A stretch of 64,000 nucleotides of DNA from Mesorhizobium sp. GTDB lineage: Bacteria > Pseudomonadota > Alphaproteobacteria > Rhizobiales > Rhizobiaceae. The stretch's first letter is position 1; each line of letters starts with the position of its first letter. The translations under genes were made by a program, and so were the position numbers. The notes below the pieces were generated by a model. That model had not been told where the DNA came from and did not search any database. It saw nothing but the letters and a program-made list of their open reading frames with translations. The stretch covers positions 231,256-295,255 of the forward strand of contig NZ_JANJTZ010000037.1 of NCBI RefSeq assembly GCF_024710845.1. The letters are read 5' to 3'. This document shows positions 9,263-17,766 of the stretch, in pieces.

Positions 9263-10285
9263 TCACCCACCAAAGATCTCGTTCCAGCGCTCGATCCAGG
9301 CGCCCTTGGCGGCGTTGAGCTTGGAGTAGTCGATCCGCTTCAGATTCTTGATCATGTCGGCGCCGTAGGTCCACTGCACCGCCTGTTCAGGCGTCAGCGT
9401 CACGGAGGTGGCCACCGGTGCATCGACGCCGTTCTCGGCCAGCGTCTGCTGCAGCGCCGGGTCAAGGATGAAGTTGATGAACTCGTGCGCAAGCTCCGGC
9501 TCGGCCGCGCCCTGCGGAATGTTGACGGTGTTGAGCGTGGCTATCGCGTCGGGCAGGTCGGCCCACTTGATGGTGGGGACCGCCTTCTTGAGCTGGCCGA
9601 GGACGAAATCCTGGGCGAGCGAAGCGGTGACTTCGCCGGTCGAGAACAGGTTCACCAGCTCCGAGCCGGTGTTGTAGTTCTTGACGACGTTCGGCTTGAT
9701 CTTCTCGATCTCGGCGAAGGCAGGATCGGCATTGGTGAAGGCGTCGGTCCCGGCCTTGTCGCCGGCGAGCAGAACGACCATCGGGCCGGCGGTCGTGGTG
9801 ATGCCCGGCAGCGACAGCGAGGCCTTGAGGTCGTCGCGCCAGAGGTCGGCCCAGGACGTGATCGGCTTCACCTTCGCCTCGTCGTACATGATGCCGACGC
9901 GGCCGATCGTGTAAGCGGGGCCATAACCGCCCTGCGGATCCTTTGCGAGATCGTAGAGGCCGGCAAGGTTGGGGAGCTTCGCCGGGTCGACCTTCTGGAA
10001 CAAGCCTTCCTCGATGCCGATCTGCGAATAGGAGTCGGTGAAGTAGGCCACGTCGACGCCCGCGCCGCCGCGCTGCTTGATCTTGTTGAGGCGGTCGGCA
10101 TTGTTGCCGGTCTCGAACACCAGTTCGCAGCCGCACTTTGCCTGGAACGGCTTGACGATGAACTGGTCGAGCTTCTCGCCATTGAAGCCCCACCACGAAA
10201 TGGTCAGCGTCTTGGCCTCGGCGGAAGCCACGGACAGCGCGAGTGTCGATGCCGCTGCCAGAATCGCAGTGCGTAAGATGTTCAT
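9263..10285 (-). CDS. Extracellular solute-binding protein of ABC importer
   Basis: A 340-residue periplasmic binding protein. A Sec signal peptide is plain at the N-terminus (basic MNILR, then a hydrophobic alanine-rich core, cleavage near ASAEA-KT, about residue 24). The mature protein begins TLTISWWGFNGEKLDQFIVKP and resembles PotD/family-1 binding proteins. Two cysteines lie close together in AKCGCEL. It is the first gene of the minus-strand importer operon and delivers ligand to the permeases at 7484-9099. It diverges from the SorC-family regulator at 10483, which is therefore a candidate regulator of this operon. Confidence 0.9.
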   Translation of the reverse strand: MNILRTAILAAASTLALSVASAEAKTLTISWWGFNGEKLDQFIVKPFQAKCGCELVFETGNNADRLNKIKQRGGAGVDVAYFTDSYSQIGIEEGLFQKVDPAKLPNLAGLYDLAKDPQGGYGPAYTIGRVGIMYDEAKVKPITSWADLWRDDLKASLSLPGITTTAGPMVVLLAGDKAGTDAFTNADPAFAEIEKIKPNVVKNYNTGSELVNLFSTGEVTASLAQDFVLGQLKKAVPTIKWADLPDAIATLNTVNIPQGAAEPELAHEFINFILDPALQQTLAENGVDAPVATSVTLTPEQAVQWTYGADMIKNLKRIDYSKLNAAKGAWIERWNEIFGG

Positions 10286-10482
10286 GAGGTGCCCCTGTCG
10301 ATTTTGCCCCGGCCCTCGTTTCCGAGCCAGGCGGATTATCCCCGGGAGCTTATTTTTGAAGCGCGCCACCCGCAAGGCCAAAGAAGCGGCAGTCGGTGAA
10401 TGAAACGCGGGCAGTTGCTGCTCACGCCTGAATGGCCTTATCAAGGCGCCTTGCACGCTGAATTCAATCGGGAAGCCGGCTC

Positions 10483-11430
10483 ATGGCGACGATCAATCCC
10501 AAGCTCGACGACGCGGCCCGCGCCGGCTGGCTGTACTATGTCGCCGGCAATACGCAGGACCAGATCGCCGCCAAGCTGGGCGTCTCCCGCCAGTCGGCGC
10601 AGCGCCTCGTTTCGCTTGCCGTCGCGGAAGGGCTGGTGAAGGTCAGGATCGATCATCCGATCGCGCAATGCCTGTCGCTCGCCAAGGATCTGACCGAGCG
10701 ATTCGGGCTTGCCTTCTGCGAGGTCGTGCCGAGCGATCCCGGCTCCACATCGACGACGCTCGGTATCGCCCAGGCCGTCGCCGCCGAAATCGAGCGCTGG
10801 CTCAGCAAGAGCGAGCCTATCGTGCTGGCGATGGGAACCGGACGGACGCTGAAGGCGGCGGTGGAACAGCTTCCCTCGATCGACGGGCCGCAGCACAAGG
10901 TGGTGTCGCTGACCGGCAACATCGCTCCGGACGGATCGGCCGCATACTACAACGTCGTCTTCACGATGGCCGACACGGTGAAGTCGCGCTCGTTTCCGAT
11001 GCCGCTGCCGGTCATCGCCTCGTCGAAAGCGGAGCGTGAGATGTTGCACGCGCAGGCGATGATCCGCCCGACACTCGAGCTTGCCGCACGCGCGGACGTC
11101 ACCTTCGTTGGCATCGGCGAGCTCGGACCGACCGCGCCGCTCGTTCTGGACGGCTTCGTCTCGGAGGCGGAACTCGCGGCGCTGCGCAGGGCAGGGGCCG
11201 TCGGCGAGATTGTCGGCTGGGCATTCGACGCCGACGGTGATCTGATCGAGGGCATTACCAATGACCGCGTCGCCTCGGCGCCGATCCCCGACCGGTCGCG
11301 ATCCCTCGTCATCGCAGCCGCGATGGGAAGCGCCAAGCTCCCCGCAATCTCCGCCGCGATCCGCGGCAAGCTCGTCAACGGCCTGATCACCGACGAAGCG
11401 ACCGCGAAAGCGCTCCTCCAGATACCATAG
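10483..11430 (+). CDS. SorC/DeoR-type sugar-binding transcriptional regulator
   Basis: A 315-residue regulator. Residues 1-60 form a helix-turn-helix typical of the SorC family (GNTQDQIAAKLGVSRQSAQRLVSLA), and the rest is the sugar-phosphate-binding domain, with GTGRTL and a final KLVNGLITDEATAKALL segment. Family members respond to a phosphorylated sugar. Two target sets are possible: the divergent importer/nucleoside operon (Bacillus subtilis DeoR, of this family, senses deoxyribose-5-phosphate) or the polyol operon downstream (rhizobial SmoC is of the same family). The 10286-10482 gap has two short palindromes, AAGGCGCCTT at 10443 and TGAATTCA at 10459, that could be operators. Confidence 0.88.
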   Translation: MATINPKLDDAARAGWLYYVAGNTQDQIAAKLGVSRQSAQRLVSLAVAEGLVKVRIDHPIAQCLSLAKDLTERFGLAFCEVVPSDPGSTSTTLGIAQAVAAEIERWLSKSEPIVLAMGTGRTLKAAVEQLPSIDGPQHKVVSLTGNIAPDGSAAYYNVVFTMADTVKSRSFPMPLPVIASSKAEREMLHAQAMIRPTLELAARADVTFVGIGELGPTAPLVLDGFVSEAELAALRRAGAVGEIVGWAFDADGDLIEGITNDRVASAPIPDRSRSLVIAAAMGSAKLPAISAAIRGKLVNGLITDEATAKALLQIP

Positions 11431-11436
11431 CCAGTC

Positions 11437-11691
11437 TTATACTGCGTGGGGCAGCATGGTGTGGTGGCGGCGCATTTCCTCGCCGGCCGGGCGGCGTGCA
11501 AGACCGTGTTCGACCACCTCGGCGATGTCGGCATTATCCGGCAGGCCGATGTCCCGGCGGAGATAGGCCGGCAGTGTCGCGAGATGCCGCACAGTGATGG
11601 CATTGCTGCGCTTTTTGGCATGGCCGCGGATCATGGCCCGAGTCATGTGGGCGATCCGAGCAAGGGCGGAGCGGGGGGATCCGATCGACAT
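11437..11691 (-). CDS. DUF1127 (YjiS-like) small arginine-rich protein
   Basis: An 84-residue basic protein ending with the DUF1127 core, seen here as HLATLPAYLRRDIGLPDN. Small DUF1127 proteins in rhizobia and relatives are linked to stress, phosphate and RNA-related regulation, but none of that can be deduced for this copy. The ATG at 11691 is chosen because a perfect AAGGAGG lies 5 bases upstream; a longer frame upstream lacks such a site. It is transcribed divergently from the LysR gene, leaving about 100 bases for shared control. Confidence 0.78.
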   Translation of the reverse strand: MSIGSPRSALARIAHMTRAMIRGHAKKRSNAITVRHLATLPAYLRRDIGLPDNADIAEVVEHGLARRPAGEEMRRHHTMLPHAV

Positions 11692-11769
11692 GTGAGCCTC
11701 CTTGCGGATGAATTCGATGTCATCGATATGGGCCATTCGCGCCTTGCCCGCCAATCGAACATGGCCTAT

Positions 11770-11794
11770 CATGCATTAACTGGCCTTATGCATG
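11770..11794. promoter_or_regulatory. Candidate LysR-type operator dyad
   Basis: CATGCAT, 11 bases, then ATGCATG form a perfect 7-bp inverted repeat in the gap between the divergent DUF1127 and LysR genes. The spacing resembles the T-N11-A rule for LysR operators. It overlaps the ATG at 11792, which may mean that the next ATG at 11798 is the true LysR start. Confidence 0.4.
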
Positions 11795-12691
11795 ACGATG
11801 CGTCTTCCCCCTCTGTCAGCCCTTCGTGCCTTCGAGGCAGCGGCCCGGCACCTGAGCTTCACCCGGGCGGCCGAAGAACTGGCCATGACCCAGGCGGCGG
11901 TGAGTTATCAGATCAAGATCCTGGAAGAGCGGGTCGGGTCGGCCCTGTTCGTGCGCAAGCCGAGGCAGGTGTTGCTGACGGAGACAGGGCAGGCTCTGGC
12001 GATCGCGTCGACGGACGCATTCAGGAAGATCGCGGAAGCCTTCGAGACGGCTCGTACCGGTGGGCAAGGCACGCTCTCGATCAGTACCATCCCGACCTTT
12101 GCCGCAAACTGGCTGGCGCTGCATCTCGGCGCCTTCCAGATGGAGAATCCGAGGATTGCAGTCAGGATCGAGACATCGGACGCCCTTGTCGATCTGGCGC
12201 GCGACAACATCGATGTCGCGGTACGGTCAAGTCGGGTCGGGGAGTGGGCCGGACTCGACGCCCATTTCCTGTTTCATGAAACCTTCACCCCCATGCTCAG
12301 CCCCGCACTTGCCGCCAGCATCGGCGGCGTGCGTGAACCCGCCGACCTGCTCAAGCTTCCCATCATCGATTCCGGCGACCGCTGGTGGACGACCTGGTTC
12401 GGACTCGTGGGAGTCGATGCGGCCTCTGCGCTTGATGCGCGGCCGCGCAGCCAGTTCGGGTCCCAGAGCTATGAAGGTCGCGCCGTCGTGGCTGGTCACG
12501 GGGTCGGCATCCTGACGCCGGCGATGTTCAGCCAGGAGCTCGCGGCCGGAAGCCTGATCCAGCCTTTCGACATCCTCGGCCACGACGACCACTCCTATTG
12601 GCTGGTGCATCAGTCGGCCCGGCGCAACGTGCCGAAAATCCGGGCCTTCCGGGAGTGGCTGCTCGCCGAACTGGCCCTCTCGCCCCCGTGA
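11792..12691 (+). CDS. LysR-family transcriptional regulator (GcvA-like)
   Basis: A 299-residue LysR regulator. The N-terminal winged helix-turn-helix is textbook (LSALRAFEAAARHLSFTRAAEELAMTQAAVSYQIKILEER, split over residues 7-46), followed by the linker helix and a periplasmic-binding-protein-like effector domain. The sequence is closest in character to GcvA/AmpR-type members. Start choice is open between ATG 11792 and ATG 11798. It lies between the SorC regulator and smoE, is divergent from the DUF1127 gene, and may control that neighbour; a role in polyol use is possible but unproven. Confidence 0.9.
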   Translation: MTMRLPPLSALRAFEAAARHLSFTRAAEELAMTQAAVSYQIKILEERVGSALFVRKPRQVLLTETGQALAIASTDAFRKIAEAFETARTGGQGTLSISTIPTFAANWLALHLGAFQMENPRIAVRIETSDALVDLARDNIDVAVRSSRVGEWAGLDAHFLFHETFTPMLSPALAASIGGVREPADLLKLPIIDSGDRWWTTWFGLVGVDAASALDARPRSQFGSQSYEGRAVVAGHGVGILTPAMFSQELAAGSLIQPFDILGHDDHSYWLVHQSARRNVPKIRAFREWLLAELALSPP

Positions 12692-12748
12692 CCTGCAGAT
12701 CGTGCTGCGTCGCAGCAACGAATCTGGATTGACCTAAATCACAGAGTG

Positions 12749-12781
12749 TGAGTAATTGCTCATAGCCAAGGCATTTGCTCA
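12749..12781 (+). promoter_or_regulatory. Candidate operator repeats upstream of smoE
   Basis: A near-palindrome TGAG-TAATTG-CTCA (12749-12762) overlaps the first of two direct copies of TTGCTCA (12756-12762 and 12775-12781, 19 bases apart). They lie between a TTGACC at 12729 and the smoE ribosome-binding site, where a repressor or activator of the SorC type could act. The -10 box is not clear. Confidence 0.35.
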
Positions 12782-12805
12782 ATCGGCTGTATTTGGGAGG
12801 ATACG

Positions 12806-14116
12806 ATGACATTCAAAACGCTCATCCTGAGCGCGTGCTCGACATTGGCGATGGCGCTGGCCGCCCAGGCCGAGACGCTCACCATCGCCACCGTCAACAA
12901 TGGCGACATGATCCGCATGCAGAAGCTGACGGACGACTTCACCGCCAAGAACCCGGACATCCAGCTCAACTGGGTGACGCTCGAGGAAAACGTGCTGCGC
13001 GAGCGCGTGACGACCGACATCGCCACCAAGGGCGGTCAGTACGACGTGATGACCATCGGCACTTACGAAGTGCCGATCTGGGCGAAGCAGAACTGGCTGC
13101 TGCCGCTCGACAATCTCGGCGCTGACTATGACGCCGCTGACATCATCCCGGCGATTGCCGGCGGCCTTTCGGTCGACGGAAAGCTCTATGCCGCGCCCTT
13201 CTACGGCGAGAGCTCGTTCATCATGTATCGCACCGACCTGATGGAGAAGGCAGGGCTGAAGATGCCCGACGCGCCGACATGGGAATTCGTTGCCGACGCC
13301 GCACGGAAAATGACTGACCGGGCCGCCGACATCAACGGTATCTGCCTGCGCGGCAAGGCCGGCTGGGGCGAGAACATGGCCTTCCTCACGGCCACGGCGA
13401 ACTCCTTCGGCGCCCGCTGGTTCGACGAGAAGTGGGCCCCCCAGTTCGACCAGCCGGAATGGAAGACCACGCTGCAGTTCTACGTCGACCTGATGAAGGA
13501 CGCAGGGCCGTCGGGCGCATCCTCCAACGGTTTCAACGAGAACCTGGCTCTGTTCCAGCAGGGCAAGTGCGGCATGTGGATCGACGCCACCGTGGCGGCC
13601 TCCTTCGTCTCGAACCCGAAGGACTCCACCGTCGCCGACAAGGTCGGCTACGCTCTGGCGCCCGACACTGGCCTGGGCAAGCGTGGCAACTGGCTCTGGG
13701 CATGGTCGCTCGGCGTGCCGGCCGGCACGCAAAAGGCTGAGGCCGCGCAGAAGTTCATCGCCTGGGCGACCGGCAAGGGCTACGCCGAACTCGTCGCTTC
13801 GAAGGAAGGCTGGGCCAACGTGCCTCCCGGCACGCGCTCCTCGCTCTACGCCAATCCGGAATACCAGAAGGCAGCGCCCTTCGCGAAGATGACGCTCGAC
13901 TCGATCAATGCGGCAGACCCGACCAAGCCGACCGTGAAGCCGGTGCCCTACACGGGCGTCCAGTTCGTCGCGATCCCGGAGTTCCAGGGGCTCGGGACGA
14001 CCGTGGGCCAGTTGTTCTCGGCTGCTCTCGCCGGCCAGATGTCGGTCGACGAGGCGCTCAAGCAGGCGCAGGACGCCGCAACCGCGACGATGAAGGAAGG
14101 CGGCTACATCCAATAG
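12806..14116 (+). CDS. smoE: Sorbitol/mannitol ABC transporter substrate-binding protein SmoE
   Basis: A 436-residue periplasmic binding protein of the family-1 (maltose-binding-like) class. A signal peptide is visible (MTFKTLILSACSTLAMALAA, cleavage near AQA-ET). The mature region matches the polyol-binding SmoE/MtlE type: long, lacking a lipobox, with PFYGESSFIMYRTDL and the C-terminal FVAIPEFQGLGT. A strong GGGAGGA ribosome-binding site lies 5 bases before the ATG. It is the first gene of an operon smoE-smoF-smoG-smoK-smoS-mtlK-HAD-kinase, so it captures hexitols for import. A cysteine in the signal (ILSAC) resembles a lipobox, but the hydrophobic core continues beyond it. Confidence 0.9.
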   Translation: MTFKTLILSACSTLAMALAAQAETLTIATVNNGDMIRMQKLTDDFTAKNPDIQLNWVTLEENVLRERVTTDIATKGGQYDVMTIGTYEVPIWAKQNWLLPLDNLGADYDAADIIPAIAGGLSVDGKLYAAPFYGESSFIMYRTDLMEKAGLKMPDAPTWEFVADAARKMTDRAADINGICLRGKAGWGENMAFLTATANSFGARWFDEKWAPQFDQPEWKTTLQFYVDLMKDAGPSGASSNGFNENLALFQQGKCGMWIDATVAASFVSNPKDSTVADKVGYALAPDTGLGKRGNWLWAWSLGVPAGTQKAEAAQKFIAWATGKGYAELVASKEGWANVPPGTRSSLYANPEYQKAAPFAKMTLDSINAADPTKPTVKPVPYTGVQFVAIPEFQGLGTTVGQLFSAALAGQMSVDEALKQAQDAATATMKEGGYIQ

Positions 14117-14134
14117 GCATCCTCCCGGTGCCTC

Positions 14135-14160
14135 GGCCGTCCGGACCCGTCCGGGCGGCC
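14135..14160 (+). other. Stem-loop between smoE and smoF
   Basis: GGCCGTCCGG and CCGGGCGGCC pair over 10 bp with one G-U pair and a 6-base loop, 19 bases after the smoE stop. No T-run follows. It is likely to act as an mRNA-stabilising or partial-attenuation hairpin after the binding-protein gene, as in many ABC operons (inferred). Confidence 0.55.
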
Positions 14161-14251
14161 ACCTTTCCGAAGACTCCAGACGACATCATGCCTCGTTCGC
14201 GAGGCAGCGGCCCGGCCCTGCCGTATGCGCCGCGAAACCGGAGATCGTCCC

Positions 14252-15124
14252 ATGGCCACGCGACAGACCCAGACACTCGCCCGCTTCATGATGGCGCCCT
14301 CGGTCGTGCTGCTGTTCATCTGGATGATCGTGCCGCTGGCGATCACGCTGTGGCTGTCGTTCCAGCAGTACAACCCGCTCAATCCGATCCGCGACGGCTT
14401 CGTCGGCTTCGCCAACTACGCGCTGTTCTATTCGAATCCGGCCTTCTTCTTCGCCATCCTCAACACGCTGATCATCGTCGGCGCGGTGCTGCTGATCACC
14501 ATCGTCGGCGGCATCCTGCTTGCGATCCTGCTCGACCAGCCGATCTTCGGCCAGGGCATCGTGCGCATCCTGGTGATCTCGCCGTTCTTCGTCATGCCGC
14601 CGGTCGCGGCACTGGTGTGGAAGAACATGATCCTGCACCCGGGCTACGGCGTCACCGCCGACCTCGCCCGCTTCCTCGGCCTCCAGCCGGTCGACTGGTT
14701 CGCGCAATACCCGCTGTTCTCGATCATCATGATCGTCGCCTGGCAGTGGCTGCCCTTTGCGACGCTGATCCTGCTGACCTCGCTTCAGTCATTGGACGGT
14801 GAGCAGAAGGAAGCGGCGGAGATGGACGGAGCCAGCGCGCTCGCGCGCTTCTGGTACCTGACGCTGCCGCACATGTCGCGGGCGATCACCGTCGTGATCC
14901 TGATCCAGACCATCTTCCTGCTTGCGGTCTATGCCGAGATCCTGGTCACGACCAATGGCGGGCCGGGCTATGCGTCCACCAACCTGCCCTTCCTCGTCTA
15001 CCAGAAGGCGTCGCTGGAATTCAAAATCGGCCAGGCGTCGGCCGGCGGCATCATCGCCGTGATCCTCGCCAACATCGTCGCCTTCTTCGCCATGCGCGCA
15101 GTCGGCAAGAACCTGGACAAGTGA
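14252..15124 (+). CDS. smoF: Sorbitol/mannitol ABC transporter permease SmoF
   Basis: A 290-residue CUT1-type permease with six hydrophobic helices and the EAA loop EAAEMDGASALARFWYLTLP near residue 190. Start choice: ATG 14252 gives the usual short basic N-terminus MATRQTQTLARFM; an ATG nine codons upstream (14225) has no ribosome-binding site. It partners SmoG to form the channel across the inner membrane and is followed 10 bases later by smoG. Confidence 0.9.
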   Translation: MATRQTQTLARFMMAPSVVLLFIWMIVPLAITLWLSFQQYNPLNPIRDGFVGFANYALFYSNPAFFFAILNTLIIVGAVLLITIVGGILLAILLDQPIFGQGIVRILVISPFFVMPPVAALVWKNMILHPGYGVTADLARFLGLQPVDWFAQYPLFSIIMIVAWQWLPFATLILLTSLQSLDGEQKEAAEMDGASALARFWYLTLPHMSRAITVVILIQTIFLLAVYAEILVTTNGGPGYASTNLPFLVYQKASLEFKIGQASAGGIIAVILANIVAFFAMRAVGKNLDK

Positions 15125-15134
15125 GGAGGCTGAC

Positions 15135-15959
15135 ATGGCACGCAAGGTCACGACACGGCACAAGGTCGTCGCAACCGTCGCCGCCTGGGCGGTCGCGCTG
15201 ATCATCTTCTTCCCGATCCTCTACACGATCATCACCTCGTTCAAGTCCGAGACCGAGGCGATCGCTGGCTTCAAGCTGATCCCGTCCTTCACCACGGAGA
15301 GTTATCGCGAAGTCCAGGGTCAGTACAACTACTTCAAGCCGTTCATGAACTCGGTGATCCTGTCGGTCGGCTCGACATTGCTCGCGCTGCTCATCGCCGT
15401 TCCCGCCGCCTGGGCCATGGCGTTCTCGCCGACGAAGCGGACCAAGGACGTGCTGATGTGGATGCTGTCCACCAAGATGATGCCTGCGGTGGCGGTGCTG
15501 TTCCCGATGTACATCATCTTCCGCGACCTCGGCCTGCTCGACAGCCGCATCGGCCTCACGGTGATGCTGACCATGATCAACCTGCCGATCGTGGTGTGGA
15601 TGCTCTACACCTATTTCCGCGAGATCCCGGGCGAGATCCTGGAGGCGGCGCGGATGGACGGCGCGTCGCTCTGGAACGAGATCGTCTACGTGCTGACGCC
15701 TATGGCGGTGCCGGGCATCGCCTCGACCATGCTCTTGAACATCATCCTCGCCTGGAACGAGGCGTTCTGGACCATCCGTCTGACGACGACGGAGGCAGCA
15801 CCCCTGACCGCCTTCATCAGCTCGTTCTCAAGCCCGCAGGGATTGTTCTGGGCGAAGTTGTCGGCGGCCTCGACCCTCGCCATCGCGCCGATCCTGATCA
15901 TGGGCTGGTTCAGCCAGAAGCAGCTGGTGCGCGGGCTCACCTTCGGCGCGGTCAAATAG
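15135..15959 (+). CDS. smoG: Sorbitol/mannitol ABC transporter permease SmoG
   Basis: A 274-residue CUT1-type permease with six helices and an EAA loop reading [22 protein letters not shown] strong AGGAGG site lies just upstream of the ATG. It forms the heterodimeric membrane domain with SmoF and couples to the SmoK ATPase encoded 28 bases downstream. Confidence 0.92.
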   Translation: MARKVTTRHKVVATVAAWAVALIIFFPILYTIITSFKSETEAIAGFKLIPSFTTESYREVQGQYNYFKPFMNSVILSVGSTLLALLIAVPAAWAMAFSPTKRTKDVLMWMLSTKMMPAVAVLFPMYIIFRDLGLLDSRIGLTVMLTMINLPIVVWMLYTYFREIPGEILEAARMDGASLWNEIVYVLTPMAVPGIASTMLLNIILAWNEAFWTIRLTTTEAAPLTAFISSFSSPQGLFWAKLSAASTLAIAPILIMGWFSQKQLVRGLTFGAVK

Positions 15960-15987
15960 CGCCCACAGAAATCCGGGAGGGACTGAA

Positions 15988-16986
15988 ATGGGCAAAATCA
16001 CGCTCAAGAACGTGTCGAAATCCTTCGGGGCGACGAACATCATCCCCGATATCGATCTCGTTATCGAGGACGGCGAGTTCGTTGTCTTCGTCGGGCCGTC
16101 GGGCTGCGGCAAGTCCACGCTGCTCCGCCTCATCGCGGGGCTGGAGGACACCAGCGGCGGCACGATCGAGATCGACGGGCGCGACGTCACCAGCGAGGCG
16201 CCGGCCAAACGCAAGCTGGCGATGGTGTTCCAGTCCTACGCACTCTACCCGCACATGACGGTGGCGAAGAACATCGCCTTCCCGCTCAAGATGGCTGGCG
16301 AGGACCAGGCGACCATCGACCGCAAGGTGAAGGCCGCGGCGGCGACGCTGAACCTCACCAACTATCTCGAACGTCGGCCCGGCCAGCTCTCGGGTGGTCA
16401 GCGCCAGCGCGTCGCCATCGGCCGCGCCATCGTGCGCCAGCCATCGGCCTTCCTGTTCGACGAGCCGTTGTCGAACCTCGATGCCGCGCTGCGCGGCACG
16501 ATGCGGCTGGAGATCACCGAGCTTCATCAACAGCTCAAGACGACGATGATCTACGTCACCCACGACCAGGTCGAGGCGATGACGATGGCCGACAAGATCG
16601 TCGTGCTTAACGCCGGCAACATCGAGCAGGTCGGCTCGCCGATGGAACTCTACAAGGCGCCGAAGAACCTCTTTGTCGCCGGCTTCATCGGCTCGCCAAA
16701 GATGAACCTCGTCACCGGCACCGCGGCCGCGAAGCACAACGCCACCACGATTGGCATCCGCCCCGAGCACCTGCGCGTGTCGACCACGGCGGGCGAGTGG
16801 AAGGCGACAGTGGGCGTCGCCGAACATCTCGGCTCGGACACGTTCCTGCATGTGAATTCCGAGGTCGGCCCGCTCACCGTCCGCGCCGACGGCGAGATCT
16901 CGGTCACTCACGGCGACGAGATCTGGCTGACGCCGGACGCGGCCAAGCTGCACCGTTTCGACACGGACGGAAAGGCGATCCGCTGA
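15988..16986 (+). CDS. smoK: Sorbitol/mannitol ABC transporter ATP-binding protein SmoK
   Basis: A 332-residue ATPase of the UgpC/MalK/SmoK class. Motifs are Walker A GPSGCGKS near residue 37, Q-loop [10 protein letters not shown], signature LSGGQRQR, Walker B LFDEPLS and switch histidine VTHDQVEA. The C-terminal 95 residues form the TOBE/OB regulatory domain (GIRPEHLRV). Its TGA shares one base with the ATG of smoS, indicating coupled translation. It drives hexitol import with SmoEFG. Confidence 0.94.
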   Translation: MGKITLKNVSKSFGATNIIPDIDLVIEDGEFVVFVGPSGCGKSTLLRLIAGLEDTSGGTIEIDGRDVTSEAPAKRKLAMVFQSYALYPHMTVAKNIAFPLKMAGEDQATIDRKVKAAAATLNLTNYLERRPGQLSGGQRQRVAIGRAIVRQPSAFLFDEPLSNLDAALRGTMRLEITELHQQLKTTMIYVTHDQVEAMTMADKIVVLNAGNIEQVGSPMELYKAPKNLFVAGFIGSPKMNLVTGTAAAKHNATTIGIRPEHLRVSTTAGEWKATVGVAEHLGSDTFLHVNSEVGPLTVRADGEISVTHGDEIWLTPDAAKLHRFDTDGKAIR

Positions 16987-17756
16987 TGCGACTGGAGGGT
17001 AAATCGGCGCTGATCACGGGTTCCGCGCGCGGCATCGGCCGCGCCTTCGCGGAGGCCTATGTGCGCGAAGGCGCGCGCGTGGCGATCGCCGACATCAATT
17101 TTGATGCTGCGAAGGCAACCGCCAGCGAGATCGGGCCTGCCGCCTACGCCGTGGCGCTCGACGTGGCAAAACAGGAGTCGATCGATGCGGCCGTGAAGGC
17201 AGTCGAGGCGGAGGCCAGCGGGATCGACATCCTGATCAACAACGCCGCGCTCTTCGATCTCGCACCGATCGTCGACATCACGCGCGCCACCTACGACAAG
17301 CTGTTCTCGGTCAACGTCGCCGGCGCGCTGTTCACGCTGCAGGCTGCGGCAAAGTCGATGATCGCGCGCGGCAAGGGCGGCAAGATCATCAACATGGCGA
17401 GCCAGGCCGGGCGGCGCGGCGAGGCACTTGTCGGCGTCTACTGCGCGACAAAGGCGGCGATCATCTCGCTGACCCAGTCGGCCGGGCTCGACCTGATCCG
17501 GCACCGCATCAACGTCAACGCCATCGCCCCCGGCGTCGTCGATGGCGAGCACTGGGATCATGTCGACGCGCTGTTTGCGAAATACGAGAAACTGAAGCCC
17601 GGCGAGAAGAAGAAGCAGGTCGGCGCCTCAGTGCCGTACGGGCGAATGGGCACCGCGGCCGACCTGACCGGCATGGCCGTGTTCCTGGCCTCCCCGGAAG
17701 CCGATTACATCGTCGCCCAGACGTACAATGTCGACGGCGGCAACTGGATGAGCTGA
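16986..17756 (+). CDS. smoS: Sorbitol dehydrogenase SmoS (short-chain dehydrogenase)
   Basis: A 256-residue classical short-chain dehydrogenase. The cofactor motif TGSARGIGRAF is at residues 12-22, NNAAL near 85, and the YCATKAA catalytic Tyr/Lys around 153-157. The acidic residue after the second strand (ADINFD) favours NAD over NADP. Rhizobial and Rhodobacter SmoS oxidises D-sorbitol to D-fructose (and galactitol or L-iditol to ketoses). The position directly after the transporter and before mtlK supports that role. Confidence 0.92.
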   Translation: MRLEGKSALITGSARGIGRAFAEAYVREGARVAIADINFDAAKATASEIGPAAYAVALDVAKQESIDAAVKAVEAEASGIDILINNAALFDLAPIVDITRATYDKLFSVNVAGALFTLQAAAKSMIARGKGGKIINMASQAGRRGEALVGVYCATKAAIISLTQSAGLDLIRHRINVNAIAPGVVDGEHWDHVDALFAKYEKLKPGEKKKQVGASVPYGRMGTAADLTGMAVFLASPEADYIVAQTYNVDGGNWMS

Positions 17757-17766
17757 GGACCTCCAG

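Noticed and set aside
12779..14113. A 444-codon minus-strand frame opposite smoE.
   Set aside because: It is an antisense shadow; smoE has a signal peptide, strong ribosome-binding site and operon context.
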